31,944 nucleotides of DNA from JAWWPG01 sp037719575. GTDB lineage: Bacteria; Actinomycetota; Actinomycetes; Propionibacteriales; Nocardioidaceae. The stretch lies in assembly GCA_037719575.1 (NCBI GenBank), contig JBBJMF010000026.1, positions 1 through 31,944 of the forward strand. Direction: 5' to 3'. A program made the translations under genes and the position numbers. Every line of letters begins with the position of its first letter. Within the stretch, counting starts at the first letter, position 1. The notes below the pieces were generated by a model. The model searched no databases, was not told the origin of the DNA, and saw only the letters and a list, made by a program, of their open reading frames with translations. Of the stretch, positions 1 to 7,311 are shown piece after piece.

Positions 1-1028
1 ACCTTCGCCGCAACCGTGTAGTCCCGCGCGTCGGCGGGCAGGCCGAGCTCGAGGTTCGCCTCCACCGTGTCGAGCCCGCCGTCCTGCAGCGTGTAGGCCC
101 GCAGCTTGTGCAGCAGCCCGATGCCCCGGCCCTCGTGGCCACGCAGATAGACGACGATCCCGCGGCCCTGCGCGGCGACGGCGTCCAGCGCGGCGCGCAG
201 CTGTTGACCGCAGTCGCAGCGCCGCGAGCCGAAGACGTCGCCGGTCAGGCACTCCGAATGCACCCGCACCAGCACGTCATGACCGTCGGCGAGGTCGCCG
301 TGGACTAGCGCCAGATGCTCGCAGCCGGTCGGGTCGTCGCGGTAGCCGATCGCGGTGAAGTCTCCTGAGGCGGTCGGCAACCTGGTGGCGGCGACCCGCT
401 CGACGAGCAGCTCATGGGTACGACGGAACCTGACCAGGTCGGCGATCGAGACCAGGGCCAGACCGTGGGCGTCCGCGAACTCGCGGAGCTGGTCGCCGCG
501 GCGCATCGACCCGTCGTCGTTGACGAGCTCACAGATCACCCCCACGGGAGCCAGACCGGCCAGCCGCACCAGGTCCACCGCCGCCTCGGTGTGACCGGGG
601 CGGACCAGCACCCCGCCCGGGTGGTAGCGCAGCGGGAAGACGTGGCCCGGCCGGACCAGGTCGGCGGCGGTGCTCGACGGGGCGGCCAGGACCGCGATGG
701 TCCGGGCGCGGTCGGTCGCCGAGATCCCCGTCGTGACCCCGGCGGCGGCATCGACCGACACCGTGAACGCCGTACGCATCGCCTCGCTGTTTGTCTGCGT
801 CATCTGGGCGAGGGCGAGCCGGTCCAGGTGCGCCCCCTCCATCGGCGCGCACACGATACCGCTCGTGTGCCGCACGGTGAACCCGAGCAGCTCGGGGGTC
901 GCGAACTCGGCCGCGAAGACCAGGTCGCCCTCGTTCTCGCGCTCCACGTCGTCCACCACGACGACCGCGCGACCGGCGGCAAGGTCGGCCACCGCCCGCT
1001 CGATCGGGTCGAGGCGCGGCTCAGGCAT
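1..1028 (-). CDS. ribBA: Bifunctional DHBP synthase / GTP cyclohydrolase II (RibBA), 3' end cut by window edge
   Basis: Makes both riboflavin precursors: ribulose-5-phosphate to 3,4-dihydroxy-2-butanone-4-phosphate, and GTP to the pyrimidine precursor. The frame is open from the ATG at 1028 to the window edge (342 codons visible). The N-terminal half has the DHBP synthase motif ERENEGDL, then RHTSG and GHTEAAVDL. The C-terminal half has the GTP cyclohydrolase II zinc motif SECLTGDVFGSRRCDCGQQL and RGHEGRGIGLLHKL. The visible end reads DARDYTVAAK, so roughly the last 60-90 residues lie outside. The start overlaps the ribM stop by 8 nt, so it is the fourth gene of the FMN-riboswitch operon. ribH, the usual next gene, would lie beyond the edge. 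Confidence 0.95.
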   Translation of the reverse strand, partial: MPEPRLDPIERAVADLAAGRAVVVVDDVERENEGDLVFAAEFATPELLGFTVRHTSGIVCAPMEGAHLDRLALAQMTQTNSEAMRTAFTVSVDAAAGVTTGISATDRARTIAVLAAPSSTAADLVRPGHVFPLRYHPGGVLVRPGHTEAAVDLVRLAGLAPVGVICELVNDDGSMRRGDQLREFADAHGLALVSIADLVRFRRTHELLVERVAATRLPTASGDFTAIGYRDDPTGCEHLALVHGDLADGHDVLVRVHSECLTGDVFGSRRCDCGQQLRAALDAVAAQGRGIVVYLRGHEGRGIGLLHKLRAYTLQDGGLDTVEANLELGLPADARDYTVAAK

Positions 1029-1728
1029 GCGTCACCACCTCGCGCGGCTCGGGGTCGGCGGCCCCCGCGACGGCAGGCCCCATCCGCCGCTCTGCCCTGG
1101 CCCAGGCCACGAAGCCGCCGAGGCAGAACGCGCCGTAGACGGCGTACATCACCGCGCTCGGGTAGTACTCGGCCCGGTAGAGCAGCGGCACGCCCACGAT
1201 GTCCACGCCGATCCAGACCCACCAGAAGTCCACGTAGCCACGGGCCATGCCGTACGTCGCGAGGATGCTGCCGGTCAGGATCCACGCGTCGGGTAGCGGT
1301 CCGAACGAGTCGAGCTCCCGAAGGACGTAGAAGAAGACGAACATCATGACGGTGCCGGCCAGGATCATCGCCCGCAGCTCGCCGGCCCGCGCCCAGCGGG
1401 GCACGATCGCGCCGCCGTCGGGAGCCCCGCCTTGGCGCTTGCTGCGGTGCCAGCGCCACCAGCCGTAGAGGCTGACCAGGAGGAAGAAGACCTGCCGTCC
1501 CGCCTGTCCCCAGAGGTCGTGCGCCTGCGGCTTGTCGAAGATGCCCGAGACGAAGACCGTGAAGAGCACGACGTTGCCGACGATGCCGACCGGCCAGGCC
1601 CAGGTCAGCCGGCGCATGCCGAGGATCGCGCTCGCCAGCCCGAAGACGTTGCCGAACACCTCACGGTGCAGCACCGGGTGCCCGTAGATCGTCCAGGTGC
1701 CTTCGAGTAGCCAGTGCACCGGATCCAT
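1021..1728 (-). CDS. ribM: PnuC/RibM-family transporter, likely riboflavin importer
   Basis: A 235-aa integral membrane protein with several hydrophobic segments and the PnuC-family aromatic signature SLYGWWRW (about residues 87-93), plus a second motif WVWIGVDIVGVPLLY near residue 170. The PnuC family carries nicotinamide riboside, thiamine or, for the actinobacterial RibM/PnuX branch, riboflavin by facilitated diffusion. Substrate is inferred from context: it sits between ribE (1 nt gap) and ribBA (8 nt overlap) in an operon headed by an FMN riboswitch, which matches RibM placement in Corynebacterium and Streptomyces. A nicotinamide riboside carrier cannot be excluded from sequence alone. 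The C-terminus is rich in charge and ends shortly after the last membrane segment. Confidence 0.85.
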   Translation of the reverse strand: MDPVHWLLEGTWTIYGHPVLHREVFGNVFGLASAILGMRRLTWAWPVGIVGNVVLFTVFVSGIFDKPQAHDLWGQAGRQVFFLLVSLYGWWRWHRSKRQGGAPDGGAIVPRWARAGELRAMILAGTVMMFVFFYVLRELDSFGPLPDAWILTGSILATYGMARGYVDFWWVWIGVDIVGVPLLYRAEYYPSAVMYAVYGAFCLGGFVAWARAERRMGPAVAGAADPEPREVVTHA

Positions 1729-1729
1729 G

Positions 1730-2359
1730 TCAGCCGTCCTCGGGTTCGTGGGGGTGGAGTGGGTCGGCGAGCAGCCGCTCGACGTACTTGGCGACGATGT
1801 CGACCTCGACGTTGACCGGGTCGCCGGTCTGCTTGTGACCGAGCGTGGTCATCGCGAGGGTCGTCGGGATCAGGCTCACCGAGATCGTGGCGTCCTCGTC
1901 ACAGAGGCCGGAGACCGTGAGGGAGATGCCGTCGACGGCGACCGACCCCTTGAGAGCGACATAGCGGACCAGGTCCGCTGGGACCGAGATCGTGACCACG
2001 TCCCACCGCTGCGCGTGCTCGCGGCTGACGATGGTGCCGACCCCGTCGACATGGCCCTGGACGAGGTGGCCGCCGAGGCGGTCCAGCGGCGTGACGGCGC
2101 GCTCGAGGTTGACCCTGCTCCCGGTCCGCAGGGCCCCGAGGGACGTCCGCTCGAGGCTCTCGGCCGTCACGTCGGCGGTGAAGGTGTCACCCGCGTGGTC
2201 GGCCATGGTGAGGCAGCACCCGTCGACCGCGATCGACGCGCCGTGGCGCGCGTCGGCCAGCGTGACGTCGCCCCGCACGGTGAGCCGGGCGGAGTCGCTG
2301 TCGCCGTCCCGGTCGAGCGCCACGACCTCGCCGAGCTCCTCGACGATGCCGGTGAACAT
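1730..2359 (-). CDS. ribE: Riboflavin synthase alpha chain
   Basis: Dismutates two 6,7-dimethyl-8-ribityllumazine molecules to riboflavin plus the pyrimidine precursor. At 209 aa it has normal family length. It starts with the diagnostic MFTGIVEELGEV and has the internal duplication typical of the family: two lumazine-binding barrels, marked by DGCCLTMADHAGDTFTADV in the first and DGISLTVSGL in the second. The start ATG shares one base with the ribD stop (TGATG), indicating translational coupling. ribM follows after 1 nt. The symbol follows E. coli-type usage; the same gene is called ribC in some literature. Confidence 0.96.
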   Translation of the reverse strand: MFTGIVEELGEVVALDRDGDSDSARLTVRGDVTLADARHGASIAVDGCCLTMADHAGDTFTADVTAESLERTSLGALRTGSRVNLERAVTPLDRLGGHLVQGHVDGVGTIVSREHAQRWDVVTISVPADLVRYVALKGSVAVDGISLTVSGLCDEDATISVSLIPTTLAMTTLGHKQTGDPVNVEVDIVAKYVERLLADPLHPHEPEDG

Positions 2360-3381
2360 CAGCGCGGCCCTCTCATGGTCAGGCGTACGTCGGACCCGAC
2401 GCGCGTGACGTCGTCGAGCTCGAGCCGAAGCGCCCGGTCGATCGTGGTGATCCCCAGATCCGACACCGCCGCCGCCCCACCGCCGAGCAGTGCAGGCGCG
2501 ATGTAGGCCACGACCTCGTCGACCAGGCCGGCCCGCAGGAACGCCGCACCGAGCGTCGGGCCGCCTTCCAGCCAGACGTGGCGGCTGCCTCTCGCGAAGA
2601 GGGCCGCCAACGCCTGCTCCGGCTCGCGGGTCAGCAGGCGCACGGTGTCGGCCGTGTCGTCGAAGACCGCGAGGTCGTCGTCCAGGTCTCGCAGGCCCAT
2701 GACCGCCCGCAGCGGCTGCGCTTCGCGGGGAAGCGGCTCGTCGGCCGGCGTGCGGACCGTGAGGCGCGGGTCGTCCGACGCGACGGTGCCGGTTCCGACG
2801 AGAACCGTGTCACATGTCGCACGGAGCCGGTGGACGTCGGCCCGAGCCGGCGGCCCGCTGACCCACCGGGACGTGCCGTCGGCGGCCGCTGACCTGCCGT
2901 CGAGGGTGGCAGCGAACTTCCAGGTCACGAACGGTCGCCCGGACTCCATCGCGAACGCCCAGTGCGGGTTGAGCTCGTGCGCCGCTGCCGCCAGGACGCC
3001 GCCCTCGACATCGACGCCGGCCAGTCGAAGAGTCTCGGCGCCGCCCGCCGCGACTGGGTTTGGGTCGGCCTCGGCATAGACCACCCGCCGCACGCCGGAC
3101 CGGAGGATCGCCGTCGTGCAGGGCGCGGTCCGGCCGCTGTGGTCGCACGGCTCCAGGGTCACGACCAGGGTTGCGTCGCGCGCCTGGTCAACGGCAGCGG
3201 CGAGAGCCTCGGCCTCGGCGTGTGGGGTCCCCGCGCCGCGATGCCGGCCCTCGGCGATCGTCGTACCCGCCGGGGACAGCAGGACTGCGCCGACTCGCGG
3301 GTTGGGATCCCGGCTGAGGTCGACGCCGGTGGCGAGCACGAGGGCACGGCGCATGGCGTCGGTCTCGGGCTGGCTTGCCAT
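2359..3381 (-). CDS. ribD: Bifunctional riboflavin deaminase/reductase RibD
   Basis: Performs steps 2 and 3 of riboflavin synthesis, pyrimidine deamination and side-chain reduction (NADPH). At 340 aa it has the expected length. The N-terminal zinc deaminase domain has HAEAEA (His54, Glu56) and PCDHSGRTAPC (Cys79, Cys88). The C-terminal reductase domain starts near residue 145 (RPFVTWKFAATLDGR) and includes VLVGTGTVASDDPRLTVR and WLEGGPTLGAAFL. The ATG is preceded by GAGGAC. It is the first gene after the FMN riboswitch, with about 108 nt between aptamer and start codon. The fully conserved zinc ligands indicate a working enzyme. Confidence 0.96.
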   Translation of the reverse strand: MASQPETDAMRRALVLATGVDLSRDPNPRVGAVLLSPAGTTIAEGRHRGAGTPHAEAEALAAAVDQARDATLVVTLEPCDHSGRTAPCTTAILRSGVRRVVYAEADPNPVAAGGAETLRLAGVDVEGGVLAAAAHELNPHWAFAMESGRPFVTWKFAATLDGRSAAADGTSRWVSGPPARADVHRLRATCDTVLVGTGTVASDDPRLTVRTPADEPLPREAQPLRAVMGLRDLDDDLAVFDDTADTVRLLTREPEQALAALFARGSRHVWLEGGPTLGAAFLRAGLVDEVVAYIAPALLGGGAAAVSDLGITTIDRALRLELDDVTRVGSDVRLTMRGPR

Positions 3382-3489
3382 GGCACCGTCCTCGGTCAGG
3401 CTGCGGACTCTGAGGCGGGCACGGAAGGCGAACGTCAGCGGACCGGCGCGTAGTCACCTCTCCGGGCGACGCGCTCGACCAGCAGACGT

Positions 3490-3614
3490 CGTGCATCCTC
3501 CCATCCGGACTTTCACCGTCGGTCCCGGAGTTTCACCGGGTCAACCGGCCGCAGGCTGCGGTCGGGTCGCGGACTGTCACCGCCGGTTCGGAATTGCACC
3601 GACCCCGGAGCACG
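3490..3614 (-). ncRNA. FMN riboswitch (RFN element)
   Basis: Read on the minus strand this segment carries the RFN consensus blocks in order: GGTGCAATTCCGAACCGGCG, GTGACAGTCCGCGAC, CCCGGTGAAACTCCGGGACC and GGTGAAAGTCCGGATGGGAG. The P1 stem closes with CGTGC at 3614-3610 and GCACG at 3494-3490. Such elements bind FMN and repress rib genes. About 108 nt separate P1 from the ribD ATG. No U-rich intrinsic terminator is visible there, but CCTC and GTCC words upstream can pair with the ribD GAGGAC ribosome-binding site, so translational control is the more likely mode (inference). Confidence 0.95.
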
Positions 3615-3640
3615 CGAGTGTGGTCACTCGTACGTCGGCC

Positions 3641-3646
3641 AGTCTA
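3641..3646 (-). promoter_or_regulatory. Candidate -10 box for the rib operon
   Basis: TAGACT on the minus strand lies about 27 nt upstream of the FMN aptamer. Transcription would start near 3634. No convincing -35 hexamer is present at 17-18 nt, so the call rests on the -10 word and its position just upstream of the riboswitch. Confidence 0.4.
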
Positions 3647-3652
3647 GCCCCG

Positions 3653-4315
3653 TCAACGCGACGCGGCGGACGCGCGGTCGCGAAGCTCGCTGACCATGGC
3701 GTCGGCGTCGGCGGCCCCGAAGACGGCTGAGCCCGCGACGAACATGTCAGCGCCTGCCTCAGCGCACCGCTCGATCGTGTCGAGCGACACCCCCCCGTCC
3801 ACCTGCAGCCAGATGTCGGAGCCGAGGTCGTCGATGAGCTCGCGGGTACGACGGATCTTGGGCAGGCACACGTTGAGGAACTGCTGGCCGCCGAACCCCG
3901 GCTCGACGGTCATCACCAGCACCATGTCCAGCTCGCCGAGGAGGTCGGCGTACGGCTCGATCGGGGTCGCCGGTCGCAGCGCCATCCCGGCGCGAGACCC
4001 GTGAGCCCGCAGGTCCCGGGCCAGCCGGACCGGGGCTCGGCACGCCTCGATGTGGAAGGTCACGCTTGTCGCGCCGGCCTCGACGTATCCGAGCGCCCAG
4101 CGGTCGGGATCCTCGATCATCAGGTGACAGTCGATCGGCTGCACGGCGGCGCGCGCGAGCGACTCCACCACGGGGAGGCCGAGCGTGAGGTTCGGCACGA
4201 AATGGTTGTCCATCACGTCGACGTGCAGCCAGTCGGCGCTCCCGACCCCCGCCGCCTCCCCCTTCAGGTCGGCGAAGTCGGCGGCCAGGATGCTCGGCGC
4301 GATCCGGATCCCCAT
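3653..4315 (-). CDS. rpe: Ribulose-phosphate 3-epimerase
   Basis: Interconverts ribulose-5-phosphate and xylulose-5-phosphate in the pentose phosphate pathway. The TIM-barrel motifs are all present: SILAADF, HVDVMDNHFVPNLT, HLMIE, MTVEPGFGGQQF, QVDGGV and AGSAVFG. The start was set at the ATG giving MGIRIAPSILAADF (220 aa). The frame stays open 42 codons further upstream, but that would run into the 3' end of rsmB. The gap to rsmB is 34 nt. It lies just upstream of the rib operon. Ribulose-5-phosphate is also a substrate of RibBA, though this adjacency may be incidental. Confidence 0.95.
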   Translation of the reverse strand: MGIRIAPSILAADFADLKGEAAGVGSADWLHVDVMDNHFVPNLTLGLPVVESLARAAVQPIDCHLMIEDPDRWALGYVEAGATSVTFHIEACRAPVRLARDLRAHGSRAGMALRPATPIEPYADLLGELDMVLVMTVEPGFGGQQFLNVCLPKIRRTRELIDDLGSDIWLQVDGGVSLDTIERCAEAGADMFVAGSAVFGAADADAMVSELRDRASAASR

Positions 4316-4349
4316 GGCTGCGGAGTCTATCCGGGCCTTCCGAAGGATG

Positions 4350-5729
4350 TCAGTGTCGTCGGAGCACGGCGACGAACATCGCGTCGGTGCCGTGGCGATG
4401 GGGCCACAGCTGCACGTGCGGACCGGGTCCGAGATCGTCAACCTCCGGCAGCAGAGGCCGCGCGTCCTCCTGGGCCACGTCTGACCGGCTCGCTACGACG
4501 GCGTCGACAACGCCGCGGCTCTCCGCGAGGTGCGGGGTGCAGGTCACGTAGGCCACGACCCCACCCGGCCGTACGGCGGCAAGCGCCGACTCGAGCAAGC
4601 GACGCTGCAGGGGCACGAGCGTGTCGAGATCGGTAGGTTGGCGGCGCCATCTGGCCTCGGGCCGGCGGCGCAGTGCGCCGAGCCCGGTGCAGGGCGCGTC
4701 GACGAGCACCCGGTCGAAGGCCTGCGCGCGCCAGGCCGGCGAGGTGCCGTCGGCCGCGAGCACTGCCTGGGGTCGTGGGTAGGCGCGAAGCGCGCGCGCG
4801 ACCAGCGTGGCCCGATGCGGGAGCCGCTCGGCGGCGATGAGAGTGGCGCCGCGCTGGCGGGCGAGTCCGATCAGCAGCGCCGCCTTCCCACCTGGCCCGG
4901 CGCACATGTCGAGCCAGCGCGCTTCACGTCCGGCGACCTTGGCACGTGCCAGCACGAGCGCGGCGAGCTGGGATCCCTCGTCCTGGACACCCACGGTGCC
5001 CGAACGCACCTCGGTCAGGTCCCCCGGGTCACCTGACGGCAGGAGTCCCGCGTATGGCGAGTAGCGGCCGGGCTCGACGCCGTACGACGCCAGGTCGGCC
5101 ACCGTCGCGAGGCCAGGCCGGACGGCGAGCGTGACCGCCGGCGCCCCGTTGTCGGCGGCGAGCAGCAGGTCGAGCTCCGACGGGTTGGCGCCGTCGGAGG
5201 CCAGCGCCTCCGTGAACGCGTCGATCACCCACTGGGGATGGGAGACCCGCTGAGCCGGCGTGAACGTGGCCAGCCACTCGTCCAGGATGGTGGCGGCGAT
5301 TCGCCGGAGCACGGCGTTCACCAGCCGCACTGGGCGCTCACCGACGGCCTCCCGCGCGAGCTCGACGCTGGTGCCGACCGCGGCATGAGACGGCACCCGC
5401 ATGGCGTGCAGCTGATGGCAGCCGAGCCGCAGCACCGTGAGCACCTCGGGCTGGAGGGAGGCGGGTCCCCCTGTGACGCAGGCGGCCACCATCGCGTCGT
5501 ACCGGCCCTGCATGCGCACGGTCCCGTTTGCCAGCTCGGTGGCGAACGCCGCGTCGCGACCGCTCAGCTCCGCCGCCGACAGCAGGGCGGGAAGCGTCAG
5601 GTTGAGGTAGGCGTCCTGGTCGTCGACCACGCGCAGGGCCGCGTAGGCGACCTGACGGGCCGGGTCGAGCCGGGTGCGGACGCGGGCGCGGCGGACGAGC
5701 GAGTGGTCGGAGACGTCGGCCGGCGTCAT
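4350..5729 (-). CDS. rsmB: 16S rRNA m5C methyltransferase RsmB
   Basis: SAM-dependent cytosine-5 methyltransferase for 16S rRNA (C967 in E. coli numbering). At 459 aa it has the usual two-part layout. An N-terminal NusB-like RNA-binding domain spans about residues 20-150. The Rossmann methyltransferase domain carries VQDEGSQLAA (about 248-257), DMCAGPGGK (274-282, SAM site), VDAPCTGLG (343-351, catalytic motif IV Cys) and YVTCTPH (Cys397, motif VI). The ATG overlaps the fmt stop by 4 nt (ATGA), so def-fmt-rsmB is translationally coupled. Confidence 0.95.
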   Translation of the reverse strand: MTPADVSDHSLVRRARVRTRLDPARQVAYAALRVVDDQDAYLNLTLPALLSAAELSGRDAAFATELANGTVRMQGRYDAMVAACVTGGPASLQPEVLTVLRLGCHQLHAMRVPSHAAVGTSVELAREAVGERPVRLVNAVLRRIAATILDEWLATFTPAQRVSHPQWVIDAFTEALASDGANPSELDLLLAADNGAPAVTLAVRPGLATVADLASYGVEPGRYSPYAGLLPSGDPGDLTEVRSGTVGVQDEGSQLAALVLARAKVAGREARWLDMCAGPGGKAALLIGLARQRGATLIAAERLPHRATLVARALRAYPRPQAVLAADGTSPAWRAQAFDRVLVDAPCTGLGALRRRPEARWRRQPTDLDTLVPLQRRLLESALAAVRPGGVVAYVTCTPHLAESRGVVDAVVASRSDVAQEDARPLLPEVDDLGPGPHVQLWPHRHGTDAMFVAVLRRH

Positions 5730-6652
5730 CGACCGAGCCTGGCCGGCACCGGCCGTTGCCCGCGCGCCCAGGCGGCCGCCGGCATCCGTGACCTCCCTGG
5801 CGGCTGCACCTCGCTCAGCTCGACGGGGTGCGTGCCGGTCCCGACCCGCACGGCCTGGGAGGTCACGACGAGCCGACCCGGCTCAAGCGCTGTCTCGTCG
5901 GGGCACAGCCGTAGCGGCGACAGTTTGAGGCGTTGCCCGGCGAGCCAGGTCCAGGCCCCCGGCGCCGGCGTGCAGCCGCGCACCTGACGGTCGATCGCGA
6001 ACGCGGTCCGGCTCCAGTCGACCAAGCCGTCATCCGGCGTGAGCTTGGGGGCCAGGGACACGCCCTCGGTCGGCTGCGCGCGCTCCTCAAGGATGCCGTC
6101 CTCGATCCCGTCGAGCGTCGCCACGAGCAGTCCGGCGCCGTATGTCGCGAGCCGCTCGAGCAGGCTGCCGGCAGTGTCGCCCAGCGTGATGGTCTCGGTG
6201 AGGAGCCCGTACGTCGGACCCGCGTCGAGCTCCTCGACCAGGCGGAACGTGGTCGCCCCGGTCACCTCGTCACCCGCGATGATCGCGTGCTGCACCGGAG
6301 CCGCGCCGCGCCAGGCCGGCAGCAGCGAGAAGTGCAGGTTGACCCACCCGCGCGCGGGAATGTCGAGCGCGGACTGCGGGAGCAGCCCGCCGTATGCGAC
6401 CACCGGGCAACAGTCGGGTGCGATCTCGCCGAGTCGCTGCAGGAACGCGGGGTCGCCTGGCCGGGTCGGCCGCAGGATCTCCAGACCGAGCTCGGTCGCG
6501 ACGGTGGCGACTGGTGAGGGGGTGAGCGCCCGGCCCCGTCCGGCGCGGGCGTCCGGGCGGGTGGTCACGGCCACCACCTCGTGCCGACTGTCGAGGACGG
6601 CCCGAAGCGCTGGCACGGCCACCTCTGGCGTGCCGGCGAACACCAGCCGCAT
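5726..6652 (-). CDS. fmt: Methionyl-tRNA formyltransferase
   Basis: Formylates the initiator Met-tRNA with 10-formyl-tetrahydrofolate. The start was set at MRLVFAGTPEVAVPALRAVL (308 aa). A longer reading frame exists upstream but runs into def. The N-terminal transferase domain has the catalytic trio in VNLHFSLLPAWRGAAP (Asn105, His107) and EELDAGPTYG (Asp143). The C-terminal beta-barrel tRNA-binding domain follows from about residue 200. The def stop is 2 nt upstream and rsmB overlaps by 4 nt. Fmt adds the formyl group that Def removes, so the pairing makes functional sense. Confidence 0.96.
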   Translation of the reverse strand: MRLVFAGTPEVAVPALRAVLDSRHEVVAVTTRPDARAGRGRALTPSPVATVATELGLEILRPTRPGDPAFLQRLGEIAPDCCPVVAYGGLLPQSALDIPARGWVNLHFSLLPAWRGAAPVQHAIIAGDEVTGATTFRLVEELDAGPTYGLLTETITLGDTAGSLLERLATYGAGLLVATLDGIEDGILEERAQPTEGVSLAPKLTPDDGLVDWSRTAFAIDRQVRGCTPAPGAWTWLAGQRLKLSPLRLCPDETALEPGRLVVTSQAVRVGTGTHPVELSEVQPPGRSRMPAAAWARGQRPVPARLGR

Positions 6653-6654
6653 CG

Positions 6655-7200
6655 TCAGAAGCCTCCGCCGAACATGGCGTGCGGCGACTCCTTGACGACC
6701 GGCGCCGAGAGCCCGCTCCACTCCGCCTCCCGGATGGCCTTCATGGCGGCCTTGCGGGTCAGGGTGTCGAGGCGGTCGATGAACAGCACGCCGTCGAGGT
6801 GGTCGGTCTCGTGCTGGAGGATGCGGGACAGGTGCTCGGTGCCCTCGATCGTGACCGGTTCGCCGTACATGTCGAAGCCGTGCGCGACGACGCCGTACGC
6901 CCGCGTGCAGTCGAAGGACAGGCCGGGGATCGACAGGCAGCCCTCGTCGCCGATCTGGGTCTCCTCGGTGAGGGTGAGCGTCGGGTTGACCAGATGGCCG
7001 GGTCTGTCCTCGTCGACATAGGTGAACACGCGAAGTCCGACCCCGAGCTGGGGAGCGGCCAACCCCGACCCGGGAGCCTCCATCATCGTGTCGGTCAGGT
7101 CCTTGACCAGAGTGCGGAGCTGGGCGTCGAACTCGGTCACCGGGTCAGCGACCTCACGCAGAACCGGGTCGCCGAACAGCCTGATCTCACGCACCGCCAC
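6655..7200 (-). CDS. def: Peptide deformylase
   Basis: Metal-dependent removal of the N-formyl group from nascent proteins. At 181 aa all three family motifs are present: GSGLAAPQ (44-51), EGCLS (86-90, metal ligand Cys88) and HETDH (130-134, HExxH). The start is GTG (MAVREIRLFG). A second GTG lies two codons later. A -10-like TAGGAT ends 6 nt upstream of the GTG and no SD is visible, so the transcript may be leaderless. It is tightly linked to fmt. Confidence 0.95.
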   Translation of the reverse strand: MAVREIRLFGDPVLREVADPVTEFDAQLRTLVKDLTDTMMEAPGSGLAAPQLGVGLRVFTYVDEDRPGHLVNPTLTLTEETQIGDEGCLSIPGLSFDCTRAYGVVAHGFDMYGEPVTIEGTEHLSRILQHETDHLDGVLFIDRLDTLTRKAAMKAIREAEWSGLSAPVVKESPHAMFGGGF

Positions 7201-7206
7201 GGCTCA

Positions 7207-7212
7207 ATCCTA
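7207..7212 (-). promoter_or_regulatory. Candidate -10 box for a leaderless def-fmt-rsmB transcript
   Basis: TAGGAT on the minus strand is followed by exactly six bases (TGAGCC) and then the GTG start of def. A start site at the GTG itself would give a leaderless mRNA, a common actinobacterial arrangement. No clear -35 hexamer is seen. Confidence 0.4.
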
Positions 7213-7230
7213 CCGATGAGGAGACTCGGG

Positions 7231-7254
7231 CTGCGGCTGCGCGGGTTGCCGCAG
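7231..7254 (-). terminator. Hairpin between priA and def
   Basis: A perfect 7-bp inverted repeat (CTGCGGC / GCCGCAG) with a 10-nt loop lies about 58 nt downstream of the priA stop and 31 nt upstream of def. It has no T-tract. It could be a terminator of the U-less type proposed for high-GC genomes or simply a GC-rich stem. Confidence 0.3.
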
Positions 7255-7311
7255 TCTGTGGTTCGACCAACACAGCCAACGCGTTACACGAAGCGGCCGC
7301 CGGGCGCGGGA

